A stretch of 64,000 nucleotides of DNA from Catenulispora rubra (GCF_015356825.1 NZ_JAACYW010000026.1:1-64000), one strand, 5' to 3'. Positions 1-11,352 are shown, numbered from the stretch's first letter. Notes: generated by a model from the letters alone, not told the origin. Translations and numbers: made by a program.

Positions 1-199
1 GTTGGGGAGTCGGGCGGGCCTGCGGGTCTTCACAATCCGTCACCCTGACATGACCAGGTCGAGGAAACGCTGTCCTACCCATGTGGGCCATGGCGCAATC
101 CTCCTATCGGGTCAGAAAGTCGCGATCTTCTTCACCCGATCAGCGCATCATTTGACCGAGTGGCCCCACAGTCCGGTGCCCGGGGCCTACCCTTGGGCA

Positions 200-1441
200 A
201 TGGACCAGGCTCACGAAGTGCCGGTCGCCAGCGACTCGGCTCCGGCATCGGATCAGTACACGCACGTCCTCGACGTCGCGGGGCACCTCGTGCCCGAGCT
301 GGTCCTTTTCCGCCGAGACCTGCACGCCAACCCCGAGCTGAGCCGTGCCGAATTCCGTACCACCGCCGCTATCGCCGCGCGGCTGGAGCGGGCCGGGCTC
401 GCCCCCCGGGTGCGCGGGGTGGGGACCGGGCTGGTCTGCGACATCGTGCCGGCAGGCAGCGAGAAGCTGCCGTTCCTGGCGTTCCGGGCCGACATCGACG
501 CGCTGCCGATCGAGGAGGGCAACGAGCTCGACTTCCGCTCGCGGGTGCCCGGGGTGATGCACGCCTGCGGCCACGACGTGCACACCGCCGTGGTGCTCGG
601 CGCCGGGCTGACCCTGGCCGAGCTGGCCCGCGAGGGCCGGCTGGCCCGGCCGGTGCGGCTGATCTTCCAGCCCGCCGAGGAGGTCATGCCCGGCGGGGCG
701 CTGGACATGGTGGCCGACGGCGCGCTCTACGGGGTCAGCAAGATCCTGTCCGTGCACTGCGATCCGAAGCTGGACGCCGGCCAGGTGGGCCTGCGCACCG
801 GGGCGCTGACCGCGGCCTGCGACCTGGTCTCGCTCACCCTGGACGGCCCCGGCGGCCACACCTCCCGGCCGCACCTGACCGCCGACCTGGTCTACGCGCT
901 GGCCGCGATCGTGGCCGAGGTGCCGGCGGCGCTGTCCCGGCGCATCGACCCGCGGGCCGGCCTGTCGCTGGTCTGGGGCCAGATCGCGGCCGGCAGCGCG
1001 CCGAACGCGATCCCCGGCCACGGCTCGGCCCGGGGCACCATCCGCACCCTGGACCAGGACGCCTGGAACCAGGCCCCGGACGTGGTGCACGAGCTCATCG
1101 ACGCGATCGCCGCGAAGTTCGGCGTCAAGCACACCCTGGACTACGTGCAGGGCGTGCCGCCGGTGGTGAACGAGGCCGAGTCGGTGGCGCTGCTGCGCAC
1201 GGCGGCCACCCGGGCCCTGGGGGCCGAGGCGGTCCGCAGCACCCCGCAGTCGCTCGGCGGCGAGGACTTCGCCTGGTACCTGCAGCGGGTGCCCGGCGCG
1301 ATGGCCCGGCTGGGCGTGCGCACCCCCGGCGACAAGGCCGTGCGCGATCTGCACCAGGGGACGTTCCTGGCCGACGAGGGCGCGATCGCGGCCGGGGTCC
1401 GGATGCTCGCCACCGCCGCGCTGTGCGACTGGATCAGCTGA
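200..1441 (+). CDS. M20 family metallo-amidohydrolase
   Basis: A 413-residue zinc amidohydrolase of the M20D type (IAA-amino-acid hydrolase, hippurate hydrolase and N-acyl amino acid hydrolase relatives), likely cytosolic. Visible are the metal motif MHACGHDVH near residue 120, QPAEE near 157-161, the dimerisation-domain GGHTSRPH near 218 and the late GGEDF near 353, so the active site looks complete. The reading frame is open to the left edge, but the 66 residues before ATG 200 are unlike the family, so this ATG was chosen; a GTG start cannot be excluded. It lies upstream of the nucleoside operon with a 470-nt gap, so it is probably transcribed separately. The substrate cannot be told from sequence. 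Confidence 0.85.
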   Translation: MDQAHEVPVASDSAPASDQYTHVLDVAGHLVPELVLFRRDLHANPELSRAEFRTTAAIAARLERAGLAPRVRGVGTGLVCDIVPAGSEKLPFLAFRADIDALPIEEGNELDFRSRVPGVMHACGHDVHTAVVLGAGLTLAELAREGRLARPVRLIFQPAEEVMPGGALDMVADGALYGVSKILSVHCDPKLDAGQVGLRTGALTAACDLVSLTLDGPGGHTSRPHLTADLVYALAAIVAEVPAALSRRIDPRAGLSLVWGQIAAGSAPNAIPGHGSARGTIRTLDQDAWNQAPDVVHELIDAIAAKFGVKHTLDYVQGVPPVVNEAESVALLRTAATRALGAEAVRSTPQSLGGEDFAWYLQRVPGAMARLGVRTPGDKAVRDLHQGTFLADEGAIAAGVRMLATAALCDWIS

Positions 1442-1462
1442 CCGCCGGCCGCTGACCTCCGG

Positions 1463-1511
1463 CCGTTGACCGTTGACCGTTGACCGTTGACCGTTGACCG
1501 CTGACCGCTGA
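1463..1511. repeat. heptamer tandem array (CCGTTGA)5(CCGCTGA)2
   Basis: Five exact copies of CCGTTGA are followed by two of CCGCTGA, starting 21 nt after the amidohydrolase stop. A near-identical heptamer array (TTGACGG versus TTGACCG in the same register) lies at 35588-35636. Confidence 0.9.
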
Positions 1512-1748
1512 CCGCCGGCCGTCGCCGGTTGCCAGTCGCCGGTCGCTCAGCGCCCGGTGCCGGCCGCGAAGACCCTCAAGCGAACACCGCACGACGCGGA
1601 CTTAACGGGACCTCAACGCCCAAGTGGCCTGAAAACACCCCGCCGACACCGCGACGGCCGGTCGGCGACCACTCCTTTGCGGTCAATGCCCTTTTCCCGA
1701 CGCTTCGTCGGTCCTTGGTGCGTGCGCCCCGTAATCCCCCGGCGGCGT

Positions 1749-1777
1749 CGTGCGATCATGCCGAAAAAGATCGCACG
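1749..1777. promoter_or_regulatory. inverted repeat, candidate operator or hairpin
   Basis: CGTGCGATC and its exact complement GATCGCACG flank an 11-nt A-rich spacer, 135 nt ahead of the BMP lipoprotein start. It could be the operator of a nucleoside-responsive repressor. No T run follows it, so a terminator is less likely. No regulator gene is adjacent. Confidence 0.4.
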
Positions 1778-1883
1778 TTCCGGGATCACAGGTGTATTGC
1801 GATGTGGCTCCGCAAGCGCTGAACTGACTGACCAATAGGTACGCCCTGCTTAGTCTGTCTACCGTCGTCCACATCGTGGCTGT

Positions 1884-1895
1884 GTTTTCGAAAAC
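1884..1895. promoter_or_regulatory. 12-bp perfect palindrome before BMP start
   Basis: GTTTTCGAAAAC is an AT-rich perfect palindrome just upstream of the GGAGGGGGA ribosome binding site. It stands out in very GC-rich DNA and could be an operator. It does not match an operator that I recognise. Confidence 0.3.
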
Positions 1896-1911
1896 TTCTG
1901 GAGGGGGAGCC

Positions 1912-3066
1912 GTGCGCACCACCAACATGACCAGGATCGCCGCCACCGCCGCCGTGGTGGCCCTGGCCGCCGCGGGCTGCGGCTCGAAGTCGACCGCTTC
2001 GTCGGGCCCGACGGGCTCGTCGAGCTCGACCGGGACCTCGGCGTCGTCCGCGTCCACGTCGTCGTCCGGCGGCTCCGCCTCGAACGCCAACTTCCAGGCG
2101 TGCATGGTGACCGACACCGGCGGCATCGACGACCGCTCGTTCAACGCCTCGGCCTGGAAGGGCATGCAGGACGCGCAGTCCGACGGCAAGGCCAAGGTCA
2201 AGTACGTGCAGTCGGCCACCGAGAACGACTACGTCACGAACATCACCAGCCTCGAGGCGCAGAACTGCAACCTGATCGTCACCGTCGGCGGCCTGATGGC
2301 CGACGCGACCGACAGCCAGGCCGCGGCCAAGCCCGGGCAGAACTTCGCGATCGTCGACAACGGCGCGGCGGACAGCAAGACCAACAAGCCGGTGCCGAAC
2401 GTGCACGGCATGGAGTTCAACACCGCGCAGGGCGGCTTCCTGGCCGGCTACCTGGCCGCCGCGTCCTCCAAGTCCGGTGTGGTGGCCACCTGGGGCGGTC
2501 TGAACATCCCGCCGGTGACCATCTACATGGACGGCTTCTGGGAAGGCGTCCAGTACTACAACACGGCCAAGAGCAAGAGCGTCAAGGTTCTGGGCTGGGA
2601 CGAGACCAACCCCAGCAGCGGCACCTTCTCGAACTCCTTCACGGACACCAACAAGGGCAAGTCCATCACCGACGGCTTCATCAACCAGGGCGCCGACATC
2701 GTCTTCCCGGTCGCCGGCGGCGCCGGGCGCGGTGCGACCGCCTCGGCCAAGGGCGGCAAGGCGAAGGTCATCTGGGTCGACACCGACGGCTGCGTCTCGG
2801 ACAACGAGGACTGCTCGGTGTTCCTGGCCTCGGTGACCAAGGGCATCGAGAACGCGGTGAAGAAGACCGTCGAGGACGCCGCGGCCGGCAACTTCAAGGG
2901 CGGCACCCAGGACATCCTGGACCTGTCCAGCGGCGGCACCGACCTGGTCTACGGCGCGACGCTGGGCTCCTCGATCCCGTCCGGCCTGCAGACCGAGATC
3001 ACGAACCTGAAGTCGCAGATCACCAGTGGCGCGATCAAGATCAAGTCGCCGTCCCAGCCGAAGTAA
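1912..3066 (+). CDS. BMP family nucleoside-binding lipoprotein
   Basis: A 384-residue substrate-binding lipoprotein of the Bmp/PnrA family, the extracellular receptor of an ABC nucleoside importer. A signal peptide ends in a lipobox (AAAGC, Cys23), followed by a Ser/Gly/Thr linker of about 40 residues and the periplasmic-binding fold beginning near ACMVTDTGGIDDRSFN, a typical BMP opening. Start GTG 1912 was preferred over the upstream GTG at 1876 because it follows a strong GGAGGGGGA ribosome binding site by 3 nt and puts the signal peptide at the N terminus. It heads a run of genes for one ATPase, two permeases, cytidine deaminase, thymidine phosphorylase and adenosine deaminase, which supports nucleosides rather than sugars as ligand. 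Confidence 0.92.
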   Translation: MRTTNMTRIAATAAVVALAAAGCGSKSTASSGPTGSSSSTGTSASSASTSSSGGSASNANFQACMVTDTGGIDDRSFNASAWKGMQDAQSDGKAKVKYVQSATENDYVTNITSLEAQNCNLIVTVGGLMADATDSQAAAKPGQNFAIVDNGAADSKTNKPVPNVHGMEFNTAQGGFLAGYLAAASSKSGVVATWGGLNIPPVTIYMDGFWEGVQYYNTAKSKSVKVLGWDETNPSSGTFSNSFTDTNKGKSITDGFINQGADIVFPVAGGAGRGATASAKGGKAKVIWVDTDGCVSDNEDCSVFLASVTKGIENAVKKTVEDAAAGNFKGGTQDILDLSSGGTDLVYGATLGSSIPSGLQTEITNLKSQITSGAIKIKSPSQPK

Positions 3067-3097
3067 GCAGAACCCTTTCGAGAAGCGATCAACATCG

Positions 3098-4910
<1,813 letters not shown>

Positions 4911-4918
<8 letters not shown>

Positions 4919-6164
4919 CCGGCTGAAGCGCACACTCGCCGCCATCGGCTCGGCGAACAGCGTCACCGTGACCGTGCTGGCCTTCGTCCTGTCGGTGGTG
5001 CTCGGCGGGATCCTGATGATCCTGTCCGACCAGCACCTGCTGTCCGAGTGGGGCTACGTCTTCAGCAACAACTGGAGCGACGCGCCGACCGACTCCTGGC
5101 ACAAGGTCGCCAGCGGCTACACCGCGATGTTCCACGGCGCGGTCTACGACCCGCACGCCAAGCAGGCGCTGCGGCCGATCGAGAACACGATCGTCGAGGC
5201 CACCCCGCTGGTCTTCGCCGGCCTCGCGGTCGCGCTGCCGTTCCGCGCCGGCCTGTTCAACATCGGGGGCCAGAGCCAGCTGATCGTCGGCGCGATCTTC
5301 GCCACCTGGGTCGGCTTCACGGTCTCGGCCCCGATGCCGCTGACCGTCCTGCTGGTGATCCTGGCCGGCATCGTCGGCGGCGCCCTCGTCGGCGGCGCGA
5401 CTGGTCTGCTCAAGGCCCGGTTCGGCGCGCACGAGGTGATCAGCTCGATCATGCTGAACAACATCGCGCTCGGCGTGCTGGCCTGGGTGATCAAGACCAA
5501 GGCGTTCCACGACCCGAACCGCCAGGACGCGATCAGCAAGCCGGTCAAGAACTCCGCGCTGCTGCCCGCCGTGTCCGGCAGCAGCCCCGAGCTGAACCTC
5601 TCCACGGTGCTGGCGATCCTGGCCGTGCTGCTGGTCTGGTGGCTGATGACCCGCTCCACGCTCGGTTTCCGGCTGCGCGCCCTGGGCTCGAACCCGGACG
5701 CCGCGCGCACCGCCGGCATCGCGGTGTCGCGCAACCAGGTCTACGCGATGGTGCTGGCCGGCGGCCTGATGGGGCTGGTGGCCGTGACGCAGGTCAGCGG
5801 CACGCTGTCGGCCTCGCACGCGATGACCAACTCGCTGGACAACGGCTTCGGCTTCACCGGCATCACGGTGGCGTTGCTGGGCCGCGGCAAGCCGGTCGGC
5901 GTGGCGCTGGCGGCGCTGCTGTTCGGCGCGCTGACCGCGGGCGGCGTGGCCATGGAGGCCGCCACGACGCCGACGATCCCGCACGACGTGGGGACCGTGG
6001 TGCAGGCCGTGATCGTGGTCTTCGTCGCCGCTCCCATGCTGGTGAAGGAGATCTTCCGGCTGCGCGAGGTCCGACGCGAGGGCCCCGGCGCCGCCCCGTC
6101 GGCCCCGTCTGCCCCGTCGGTCGCGCCGGCCACGGCGGTCGACTCCGCGGCGGAGGCGGTGTGA
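4911..6164 (+). CDS. nucleoside ABC transporter permease 1
   Basis: A 417-residue inner-membrane permease of the BPD_transp_2 family (YufP/NupP-like). It has about eight to ten hydrophobic segments, the family-typical PFRAGLFNIGGQSQ region and GFTGITVALLGR near the C terminus. Start ATG 4911 lies inside the end of the ATPase gene (8-nt overlap), showing translational coupling. The extreme C terminus carries a short Pro/Ser/Ala repeat. It should pair with the second permease as a heterodimeric channel for the BMP lipoprotein. Confidence 0.92.
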
Positions 6165-6229
6165 TGCGCGCTCTGTCGACGTACGTTCCCGAATCGGCCC
6201 AGGCGGCCTCGAAGGTGGAGGGCTCCTGA
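6164..6229 (+). CDS. 21-codon coupled small ORF between permeases
   Basis: ATG 6164 overlaps the permease-1 stop (TGATG) and its own TGA overlaps the permease-2 ATG at 6229 (again TGATG). The predicted peptide of 21 residues begins MRALSTYVPESAQ, with no membrane segment or known motif. Its 3' part carries the GGTGGAGGG ribosome binding site of permease 2. It may be a translated coupling peptide or simply a spacer; the tight junctions at both ends are what is observed. Confidence 0.35.
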   Translation: MRALSTYVPESAQAASKVEGS

Positions 6230-7533
6230 TGGCCGTAGCGACGATCGCCCCGGCACCGGCCGTCGTGGCCGGCGGCACCGAGGCGGACGCCCGGCGGTAC
6301 TCCGCCGGCGTCACGCAGATCCTGATGGGCCTGGTCACGCTGTTCGGCTTCGGCCTGGGCACCCGCACCGCGCACGGCGGCAGCACGACCTTCGGCCTGA
6401 CCCTGGTCTCCAAGCAGGGCACGCACGTCCCGGACTGGGCGTTCCCGGCGCGGCCGGTGATCGTGGCGCTGGCCGTGGTCGTCATCGCGATCGGGGTGGC
6501 GCGGCTGGCGGTCCAGCTGCCGCGGCGCTGGCGGCTGATCGGGACCTCGGTGGTCCTGTTCTGCTTCACCTTCGCGTTCATGGCCTGGAGCGCCGCGGAC
6601 CCCAAGGGCGGCGAGCGGCTGGTCATCCCGTCCGTGCTGGACTCGATGGTGATCGCGGCGGTGCCGCTGGTGCTCGGCGCGCTCGGCGGCGTCATCGGCG
6701 AGCGCTCCGGCGTGGTGAACGTGGCGATCGAGGGGCAGCTGCTGTTCGGCGGCTTCATGACCGCGCTGGTCGGCACGGCCGCGCACAGCCTGTGGATCGG
6801 CGTGCTCGCCGGGGTGCTGGCCGGGGCGCTGATGGGCCTGCTGCTCGCGGTGCTGGCCATCCGGTACCTGATCGAGCAGGTCGTGCTCGGCGTGGTGCTG
6901 AACCTGCTGGCGCTGGGCGTCACCGGGTTCCTGTTCAAGTCGCTGATGCAGACGAACCAGAACTCGTACAACAACCTGACGCCGTTCACCTCGGTCCGGA
7001 TCCCGGGCCTGGCCTCGCTGTGGGTCGTCGGCCCGGTGCTGTTCGACCAGCCGCTGATCGTCTACATCACGGTGTTCCTGGTGGTGGCGGTGCACGTGGG
7101 CCTGTTCCACACCCGGTGGGGCCTGCGGACCCGGGCGGTCGGCGAGCACCCGGCCGCCGCCGACACCGTCGGTATCAAGGTGCTGCGTCTGCGCTACCGC
7201 AACGTGGCGCTCGGCGGCGCGCTGGCCGGGCTCGGCGGGGCGTGGCTGGTCGGCGACGTCGGCAACTTCACCGAGTCGATGACCAACGGCAAGGGCTTCA
7301 TCGCGCTGGCCGCGGTGATCTTCGGGCGCTGGTCGCCGTTCGGGGCGCTGGCCGCGGCGGCGCTGTTCGGCTTCACCGACGCGCTGGCCAACCAGACCTC
7401 GTCGCTGCAGCTGCCGATCCCCTCGGACCTGCTGACCACGCTGCCGTATGTGGCGACGCTGTTCGCGGTGGCCGGTCTGATCGGCCGGGTGCGGGCTCCC
7501 GCGGCCGACGGCAAGCCGTACATCAAGGGCTAA
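6229..7533 (+). CDS. nucleoside ABC transporter permease 2
   Basis: A 434-residue BPD_transp_2 permease, the partner of the upstream permease in the nucleoside importer. It has multiple membrane segments and the conserved GALGGVIGERSGVVNVAIEG block, which in this family marks the first loop of the second permease (YufQ/NupQ-like). It is longer than usual at the N terminus because of two additional predicted membrane segments before that block. Start ATG 6229 follows GGTGGAGGG by about 6 nt. The cytidine deaminase gene follows after 9 nt, so uptake and catabolism are in one transcription unit. Confidence 0.92.
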   Translation: MAVATIAPAPAVVAGGTEADARRYSAGVTQILMGLVTLFGFGLGTRTAHGGSTTFGLTLVSKQGTHVPDWAFPARPVIVALAVVVIAIGVARLAVQLPRRWRLIGTSVVLFCFTFAFMAWSAADPKGGERLVIPSVLDSMVIAAVPLVLGALGGVIGERSGVVNVAIEGQLLFGGFMTALVGTAAHSLWIGVLAGVLAGALMGLLLAVLAIRYLIEQVVLGVVLNLLALGVTGFLFKSLMQTNQNSYNNLTPFTSVRIPGLASLWVVGPVLFDQPLIVYITVFLVVAVHVGLFHTRWGLRTRAVGEHPAAADTVGIKVLRLRYRNVALGGALAGLGGAWLVGDVGNFTESMTNGKGFIALAAVIFGRWSPFGALAAAALFGFTDALANQTSSLQLPIPSDLLTTLPYVATLFAVAGLIGRVRAPAADGKPYIKG

Positions 7534-7542
7534 CCTGATCTG

Positions 7543-7968
7543 ATGCAGACCGAGATCGACTGGGCCGCCCTGCGCACCGCGGCGCGAGAGGCGATGGCGC
7601 ACGCGTACGTGCCGTACTCGAAGTTCCCGGTGGGCGCGGCGGCCCTGGTCGGCGACGGCCGGATCGTCAGCGGGTGCAACGTGGAGAACGCCTCGTACGG
7701 CCTGACGCTGTGCGCCGAGTGCGGGCTGGTGTCGGCGCTGCACGCCTCCGGCGGCGGCCGCCTGGTCGCCTTCGCCTGCGTCGACGGCGCGGGCGCGGCC
7801 CTGATGCCCTGCGGCCGCTGCCGGCAGCTGCTCTTCGAGTTCGGCGGCACTGATCTGTTGGTGGATCTGGGCCCTGACAGCGCTCCGACCACGATGGCGG
7901 AGCTCCTGCCCCGCGCTTTCGGCCCGGAGAATCTCGGCAATCTCGGCAATCTCGGCAATCACAGCTAG
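7543..7968 (+). CDS. cdd: cytidine deaminase
   Basis: A 141-residue homotetrameric-type cytidine deaminase, converting cytidine and deoxycytidine to uridine and deoxyuridine in the cytosol. The zinc site is complete: Cys57-Ala-Glu59 and Cys90-Gly-Arg-Cys93 (PCGRC). The substrate-binding GCNVENASYG is present. It lies between the nucleoside permease and thymidine phosphorylase with 9-10 nt gaps. The C terminus ends in a repeated Asn-Leu-Gly encoded by three tandem copies of a 9-nt unit, an apparently recent expansion that adds only a tail. Confidence 0.95.
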   Translation: MQTEIDWAALRTAAREAMAHAYVPYSKFPVGAAALVGDGRIVSGCNVENASYGLTLCAECGLVSALHASGGGRLVAFACVDGAGAALMPCGRCRQLLFEFGGTDLLVDLGPDSAPTTMAELLPRAFGPENLGNLGNLGNHS

Positions 7969-7978
7969 GGAACAGCTC

Positions 7979-9268
7979 ATGGACGCCATCACCGTCATCC
8001 GGGCCAAGCGCGACCGCGCGGAGCTCACCGACGAGCAGATCGACTGGATCCTCGCGGCCTACACCGACGGCCGGGTGGCCGACGAGCAGATGTCCGCGCT
8101 GGCGATGGCGATCCTGCTCAACGGCATGAACCGGCGCGAGATCGCGCGCTGGACGCAGGCGATGATCTCCTCCGGCGAGCGCATGGACTTCTCCGCGCTC
8201 ACCCGGCCGACCGTGGACAAGCACTCCACCGGCGGCGTCGGCGACAAGATCACGCTGCCGCTGGCCCCGCTGGTGGCGGCCTGCGGCGCGGCGGTCCCGC
8301 AGCTGTCCGGCCGGGGCCTGGGCCACACCGGCGGCACGCTGGACAAGCTGGAGTCGATCCCCGGCTGGCGGGCGTCCCTGTCGAACGCCGAGATGCTGGC
8401 GGTGCTGGCCGACGCCGGCGCGGTGGTCTGCGCGGCCGGCGACGGCCTGGCCCCGGCCGACCGCAAGCTGTACGCGCTGCGCGACGTCACCGGGACGGTC
8501 GAGTCGATCCCGCTGATCGCGTCCTCGATCATGTCCAAGAAGATCGCGGAGGGCACCAGCGCCCTGGTGCTGGACGTGAAGTGCGGCAGCGGCGCCTTCA
8601 TGAAGGACTTCGCGAACGCCCGCGAACTCGCCGAGACGATGGTCGCGCTCGGCACCGACCACGGCGTGGCCACCACCGCGCTGATCACCGCGATGGACAA
8701 CCCGCTGGGCCGCACCGCGGGCAACGCCCTGGAAGTGCGCGAGTCGGTCGAGGTGCTGTCCGGCGGCGGCCCTTCGGACGTCAGGGAACTGACACTGGCG
8801 CTGGCCCGCGAGATGCTCGCCGCGGCCGGCCTGGACGCCGTCGATCCGGCGGACAAGCTCGACGACGGCTCGGCTCTGGACTCCTGGAAGCGCATGATCC
8901 GCGCCCAGGGCGGCGACCCCGACGCCGACCTGCCGCTGGCGAAGGAGACCCACGTGGTCACCGCCGACACCGACGGCGTCCTGGTCGGCATGGACTCCTT
9001 CAAGGTCGGCGTGGCCGCCTGGCGCCTCGGCGCGGGCCGCGCCCGCAAGGAGGACGCCGTCCAAGCCGGCGCCGGCGTGCAGTGGCACGTGGTCCCCGGC
9101 GACACGGTGCGGGCGGGACAGCCGTTGTTCACGCTGCACACCGACACTCCGGAGACGTTCGACACCGCGCTGGAAAGCCTGGCCGGCGCTTGCGATTTCG
9201 CCGCTCCGGGGACGGAGTTCACGCGGTCGCCGCTTGTTTTGGACCGAGTCGCCGCTTCGAACCGGTAA
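7979..9268 (+). CDS. deoA: thymidine phosphorylase
   Basis: A 429-residue pyrimidine nucleoside phosphorylase that splits thymidine or deoxyuridine with phosphate to the base and deoxyribose-1-phosphate. The family signature SGRGLGHTGGTLDKLE lies near residues 109-124, and phosphate-binding KHSTGGVGDK near 81-90. The length is normal. It is 10 nt after cdd and 9 nt before add. Its product deoxyribose-1-phosphate needs a mutase and DeoC, both encoded 10-13 kb away in this window. Confidence 0.95.
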   Translation: MDAITVIRAKRDRAELTDEQIDWILAAYTDGRVADEQMSALAMAILLNGMNRREIARWTQAMISSGERMDFSALTRPTVDKHSTGGVGDKITLPLAPLVAACGAAVPQLSGRGLGHTGGTLDKLESIPGWRASLSNAEMLAVLADAGAVVCAAGDGLAPADRKLYALRDVTGTVESIPLIASSIMSKKIAEGTSALVLDVKCGSGAFMKDFANARELAETMVALGTDHGVATTALITAMDNPLGRTAGNALEVRESVEVLSGGGPSDVRELTLALAREMLAAAGLDAVDPADKLDDGSALDSWKRMIRAQGGDPDADLPLAKETHVVTADTDGVLVGMDSFKVGVAAWRLGAGRARKEDAVQAGAGVQWHVVPGDTVRAGQPLFTLHTDTPETFDTALESLAGACDFAAPGTEFTRSPLVLDRVAASNR

Positions 9269-9277
9269 TGTCTGTCC

Positions 9278-10381
9278 ATGGATGAAGAGCTGATTCGCAG
9301 GGCTCCGAAGGCCCTGCTCCACGACCACCTCGACGGTGGTCTGCGCCCGCAGACGGTCATCGAACTGGCCGAGCAGTACGGCTACACGGGCCTGCCGGAG
9401 TACGACGGCACCGCCGAGGGGCTCGGCCGGTGGTTCGCCGAGGCGGCTGATTCCGGGTCGCTGCCGCGGTATCTGGAGACGTTCGAGCACACGGTCGGGG
9501 TGATGCAGCACGCCGAGGCGCTGTTCCGGGTGGCTGCCGAGTGCGCTGAGGACCTGGCTGCCGATGGTGTGGTGTACGCCGAGTCGCGGTACGCGCCTGA
9601 GCAGCACCTCGAAGCGGGGCTCAGCCTTGACGAGGTCGTCGAGGCCGTGGACGCCGGGTTCCGGGAGGGGGAGCGGCGCGCCGCCGCGGCGGGGAACCGG
9701 ATCCAGGTCGGAACGCTGTTGACCGCGATGCGGCACGCCGCGCGCTCCTCGGAGATCGCCGAGTTGGCGGTGCGGCATAGGGACCGGGGTGTGTCAGGGT
9801 TCGACATCGCCGGGGCCGAGGCCGGGTATCCGCCCACCCGGCACCTGGACGCCTTCGAGTACCTGCGCCGGGAGAACTTCCACTTCACGATCCACGCCGG
9901 GGAGGCCTTCGGGCTGCCGTCGATCTGGGAGGCGCTGCAGTGGTGCGGTGCGGATCGGCTGGGGCACGGCAACGCCATCATGGACGACATCCTGGTGGAC
10001 GCCGACGGCAAGGTGACGCTGGGGCGCCTCGCGGCGTATGTGCGGGACAAGCGGATTCCACTGGAGATGTGCCCCACCTCGAACCTCCAGACCGGGGCCG
10101 CGCGCTCCTACGAATCGCACCCGATCGGGTTGCTTCGAGAACTGCACTTTCGGGTGACGGTGAACACCGACAACCGGCTGATGAGTTCGACCTCGATGAC
10201 GCGTGAGTTCAGCGAACTGCACAAGGCTTTCGGCTACGAGCTGGAGGACATGCAGTGGTTTACGATAAACGCTCTGAAGTCCGCGTTTCTTCCCTTTGAC
10301 CAGCGGTTGGAGCTGATCAACGGGTATGTGAAGCCAGCCTATGAGCAGCTGCGCGCGGAGGATTCCCCGCCTCCTGCCTAA
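9278..10381 (+). CDS. add: adenosine deaminase
   Basis: A 367-residue adenosine deaminase of the metal-dependent amidohydrolase superfamily, making inosine or deoxyinosine in the cytosol. Zinc ligands His15 and His17 are in [15 protein letters not shown] near 206-209 and the HGNAI motif supply further active-site residues, and the late TVNTDNR segment carries the metal Asp. The family usually has Asp-Asp there; Asp-Asn is a common variant in actinobacterial sequences. It is the last gene of the nucleoside operon; inosine can then be split by the phosphorylase at 23.1-23.9 kb. Confidence 0.94.
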   Translation: MDEELIRRAPKALLHDHLDGGLRPQTVIELAEQYGYTGLPEYDGTAEGLGRWFAEAADSGSLPRYLETFEHTVGVMQHAEALFRVAAECAEDLAADGVVYAESRYAPEQHLEAGLSLDEVVEAVDAGFREGERRAAAAGNRIQVGTLLTAMRHAARSSEIAELAVRHRDRGVSGFDIAGAEAGYPPTRHLDAFEYLRRENFHFTIHAGEAFGLPSIWEALQWCGADRLGHGNAIMDDILVDADGKVTLGRLAAYVRDKRIPLEMCPTSNLQTGAARSYESHPIGLLRELHFRVTVNTDNRLMSSTSMTREFSELHKAFGYELEDMQWFTINALKSAFLPFDQRLELINGYVKPAYEQLRAEDSPPPA

Positions 10382-10552
10382 GATCCGCGGACGGGTGAGG
10401 AAACCGGCTGAGGCGTTCTGTTATGAGGCCGGTGAACTCACCTTTTCGGCGGACGACGTGTTGGATCCACCCGACCGTTGTCTGTACCTTGCGTATTCGC
10501 CGCATCGCACACCGCGATGGCGGTCCCCTATGCAATCCGCGAGGTATCACCG

Positions 10553-11266
10553 ATGTCGAAGGTCACCCCCAGCGCGCTCCGCGGTCTGAGCGTCGCCGCC
10601 GGCACCGTCGGCCTGGCCGCCGTCGGGGCGGCGGCCATGGCCGGCCAGGCCAGCGCCGCGTCCGGTGTGTCGGGGCTCGCCGGCGGCGGGCTGCCCGTGT
10701 CCACCAACGCCGTGCCCGCGGTCTTCGGGGCCGTGGCGCACAACCACGGCACCATCGCCGGGATCCCGCTGTCCGGCCTGCCGGTGCTGAGCGAGCTGCC
10801 GGGGATCGCGGACGACGCCTCGCCGGCCTCGGACGCGCTCCCGGGCCTGGGCTACGCGGACCTCGGTGAGCTCCCGGTGACCCGCAGTCGGGTGGCCGAG
10901 GCGCAGCGTGCGGCGTACGTCCCGCAGCACGCCGCGGTCCGCACTACGCACACGGTCCACGCCGACCCCGCGACCAGCGCTCCGGCTCCGGCCGCACCGG
11001 CCCAGGGCCCGGCTGCCGCGCCGGCCGCCGCCCCGATGCCGCAGGCGCCCGCCCAGGCCCCGACCCAGCTCCCGCCGGCCCAGGCCGCGGCGGCGAAGGC
11101 CGGCCCGCTGGACAACGTCACCAACGCCCTGCACGGCCTGCCGATCGCGGGCCAGCTCGCGGGCCCCGGCGGCAGCCTCCCGGTGGTCGGCGGGCTCACC
11201 GGCGGCGGCTCACCGCTGGGCGGGCTGACCGGCCTGGCCGGCGGGCTGTCGAACTTCGGCGGCTGA
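10553..11266 (+). CDS. small secreted protein, Ala/Pro-rich
   Basis: A 237-residue secreted protein of unknown function. Start ATG 10553 gives a Sec signal peptide (hydrophobic core about residues 10-30, cleavage probably after GQASA). A roughly 110-residue mature domain rich in Gly/Leu/Val is followed by an Ala/Pro/Gln linker and a C-terminal block with LPVVGGL and Gly-rich repeats. No enzymatic motif is visible. GAGG about 10 nt upstream supports the start. The protein near 16.6-16.9 kb has a similar plan (signal peptide, Val-Pro/Leu-Pro motifs), so both may be envelope or aerial-surface proteins; that is inference. Confidence 0.7.
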   Translation: MSKVTPSALRGLSVAAGTVGLAAVGAAAMAGQASAASGVSGLAGGGLPVSTNAVPAVFGAVAHNHGTIAGIPLSGLPVLSELPGIADDASPASDALPGLGYADLGELPVTRSRVAEAQRAAYVPQHAAVRTTHTVHADPATSAPAPAAPAQGPAAAPAAAPMPQAPAQAPTQLPPAQAAAAKAGPLDNVTNALHGLPIAGQLAGPGGSLPVVGGLTGGGSPLGGLTGLAGGLSNFGG

Positions 11267-11331
11267 GGTTCAGGTCTCCCGATCCGCTCGGCGGGCATCC
11301 GTCGGCGGATGGCGGACAAGCGGAAAGCGAT

Positions 11332-11352
11332 AGCGGATAGCGGATAGCGGAT
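11332..11352. repeat. heptamer tandem array (AGCGGAT)3
   Basis: Three exact AGCGGAT copies, with further degenerate copies upstream (about 11300-11331). It shares the 7-nt period of the arrays at 1463 and 35588. Confidence 0.8.

Larger units (their letters stand above)
1442..1911. other. intergenic region upstream of nucleoside operon
   Basis: This 470-nt stretch holds a heptamer tandem array next to the amidohydrolase stop, a perfect 9-bp inverted repeat at 1749-1777, a 12-bp palindrome at 1884-1895 and the ribosome binding site GGAGGGGGA of the next gene. The short reading frames inside it show no coding character. Confidence 0.6.

Noticed and set aside
1463-1511. Heptamer arrays as CRISPR
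   Set aside because: Units are 7 nt with no spacers, and no cas gene is in the window.
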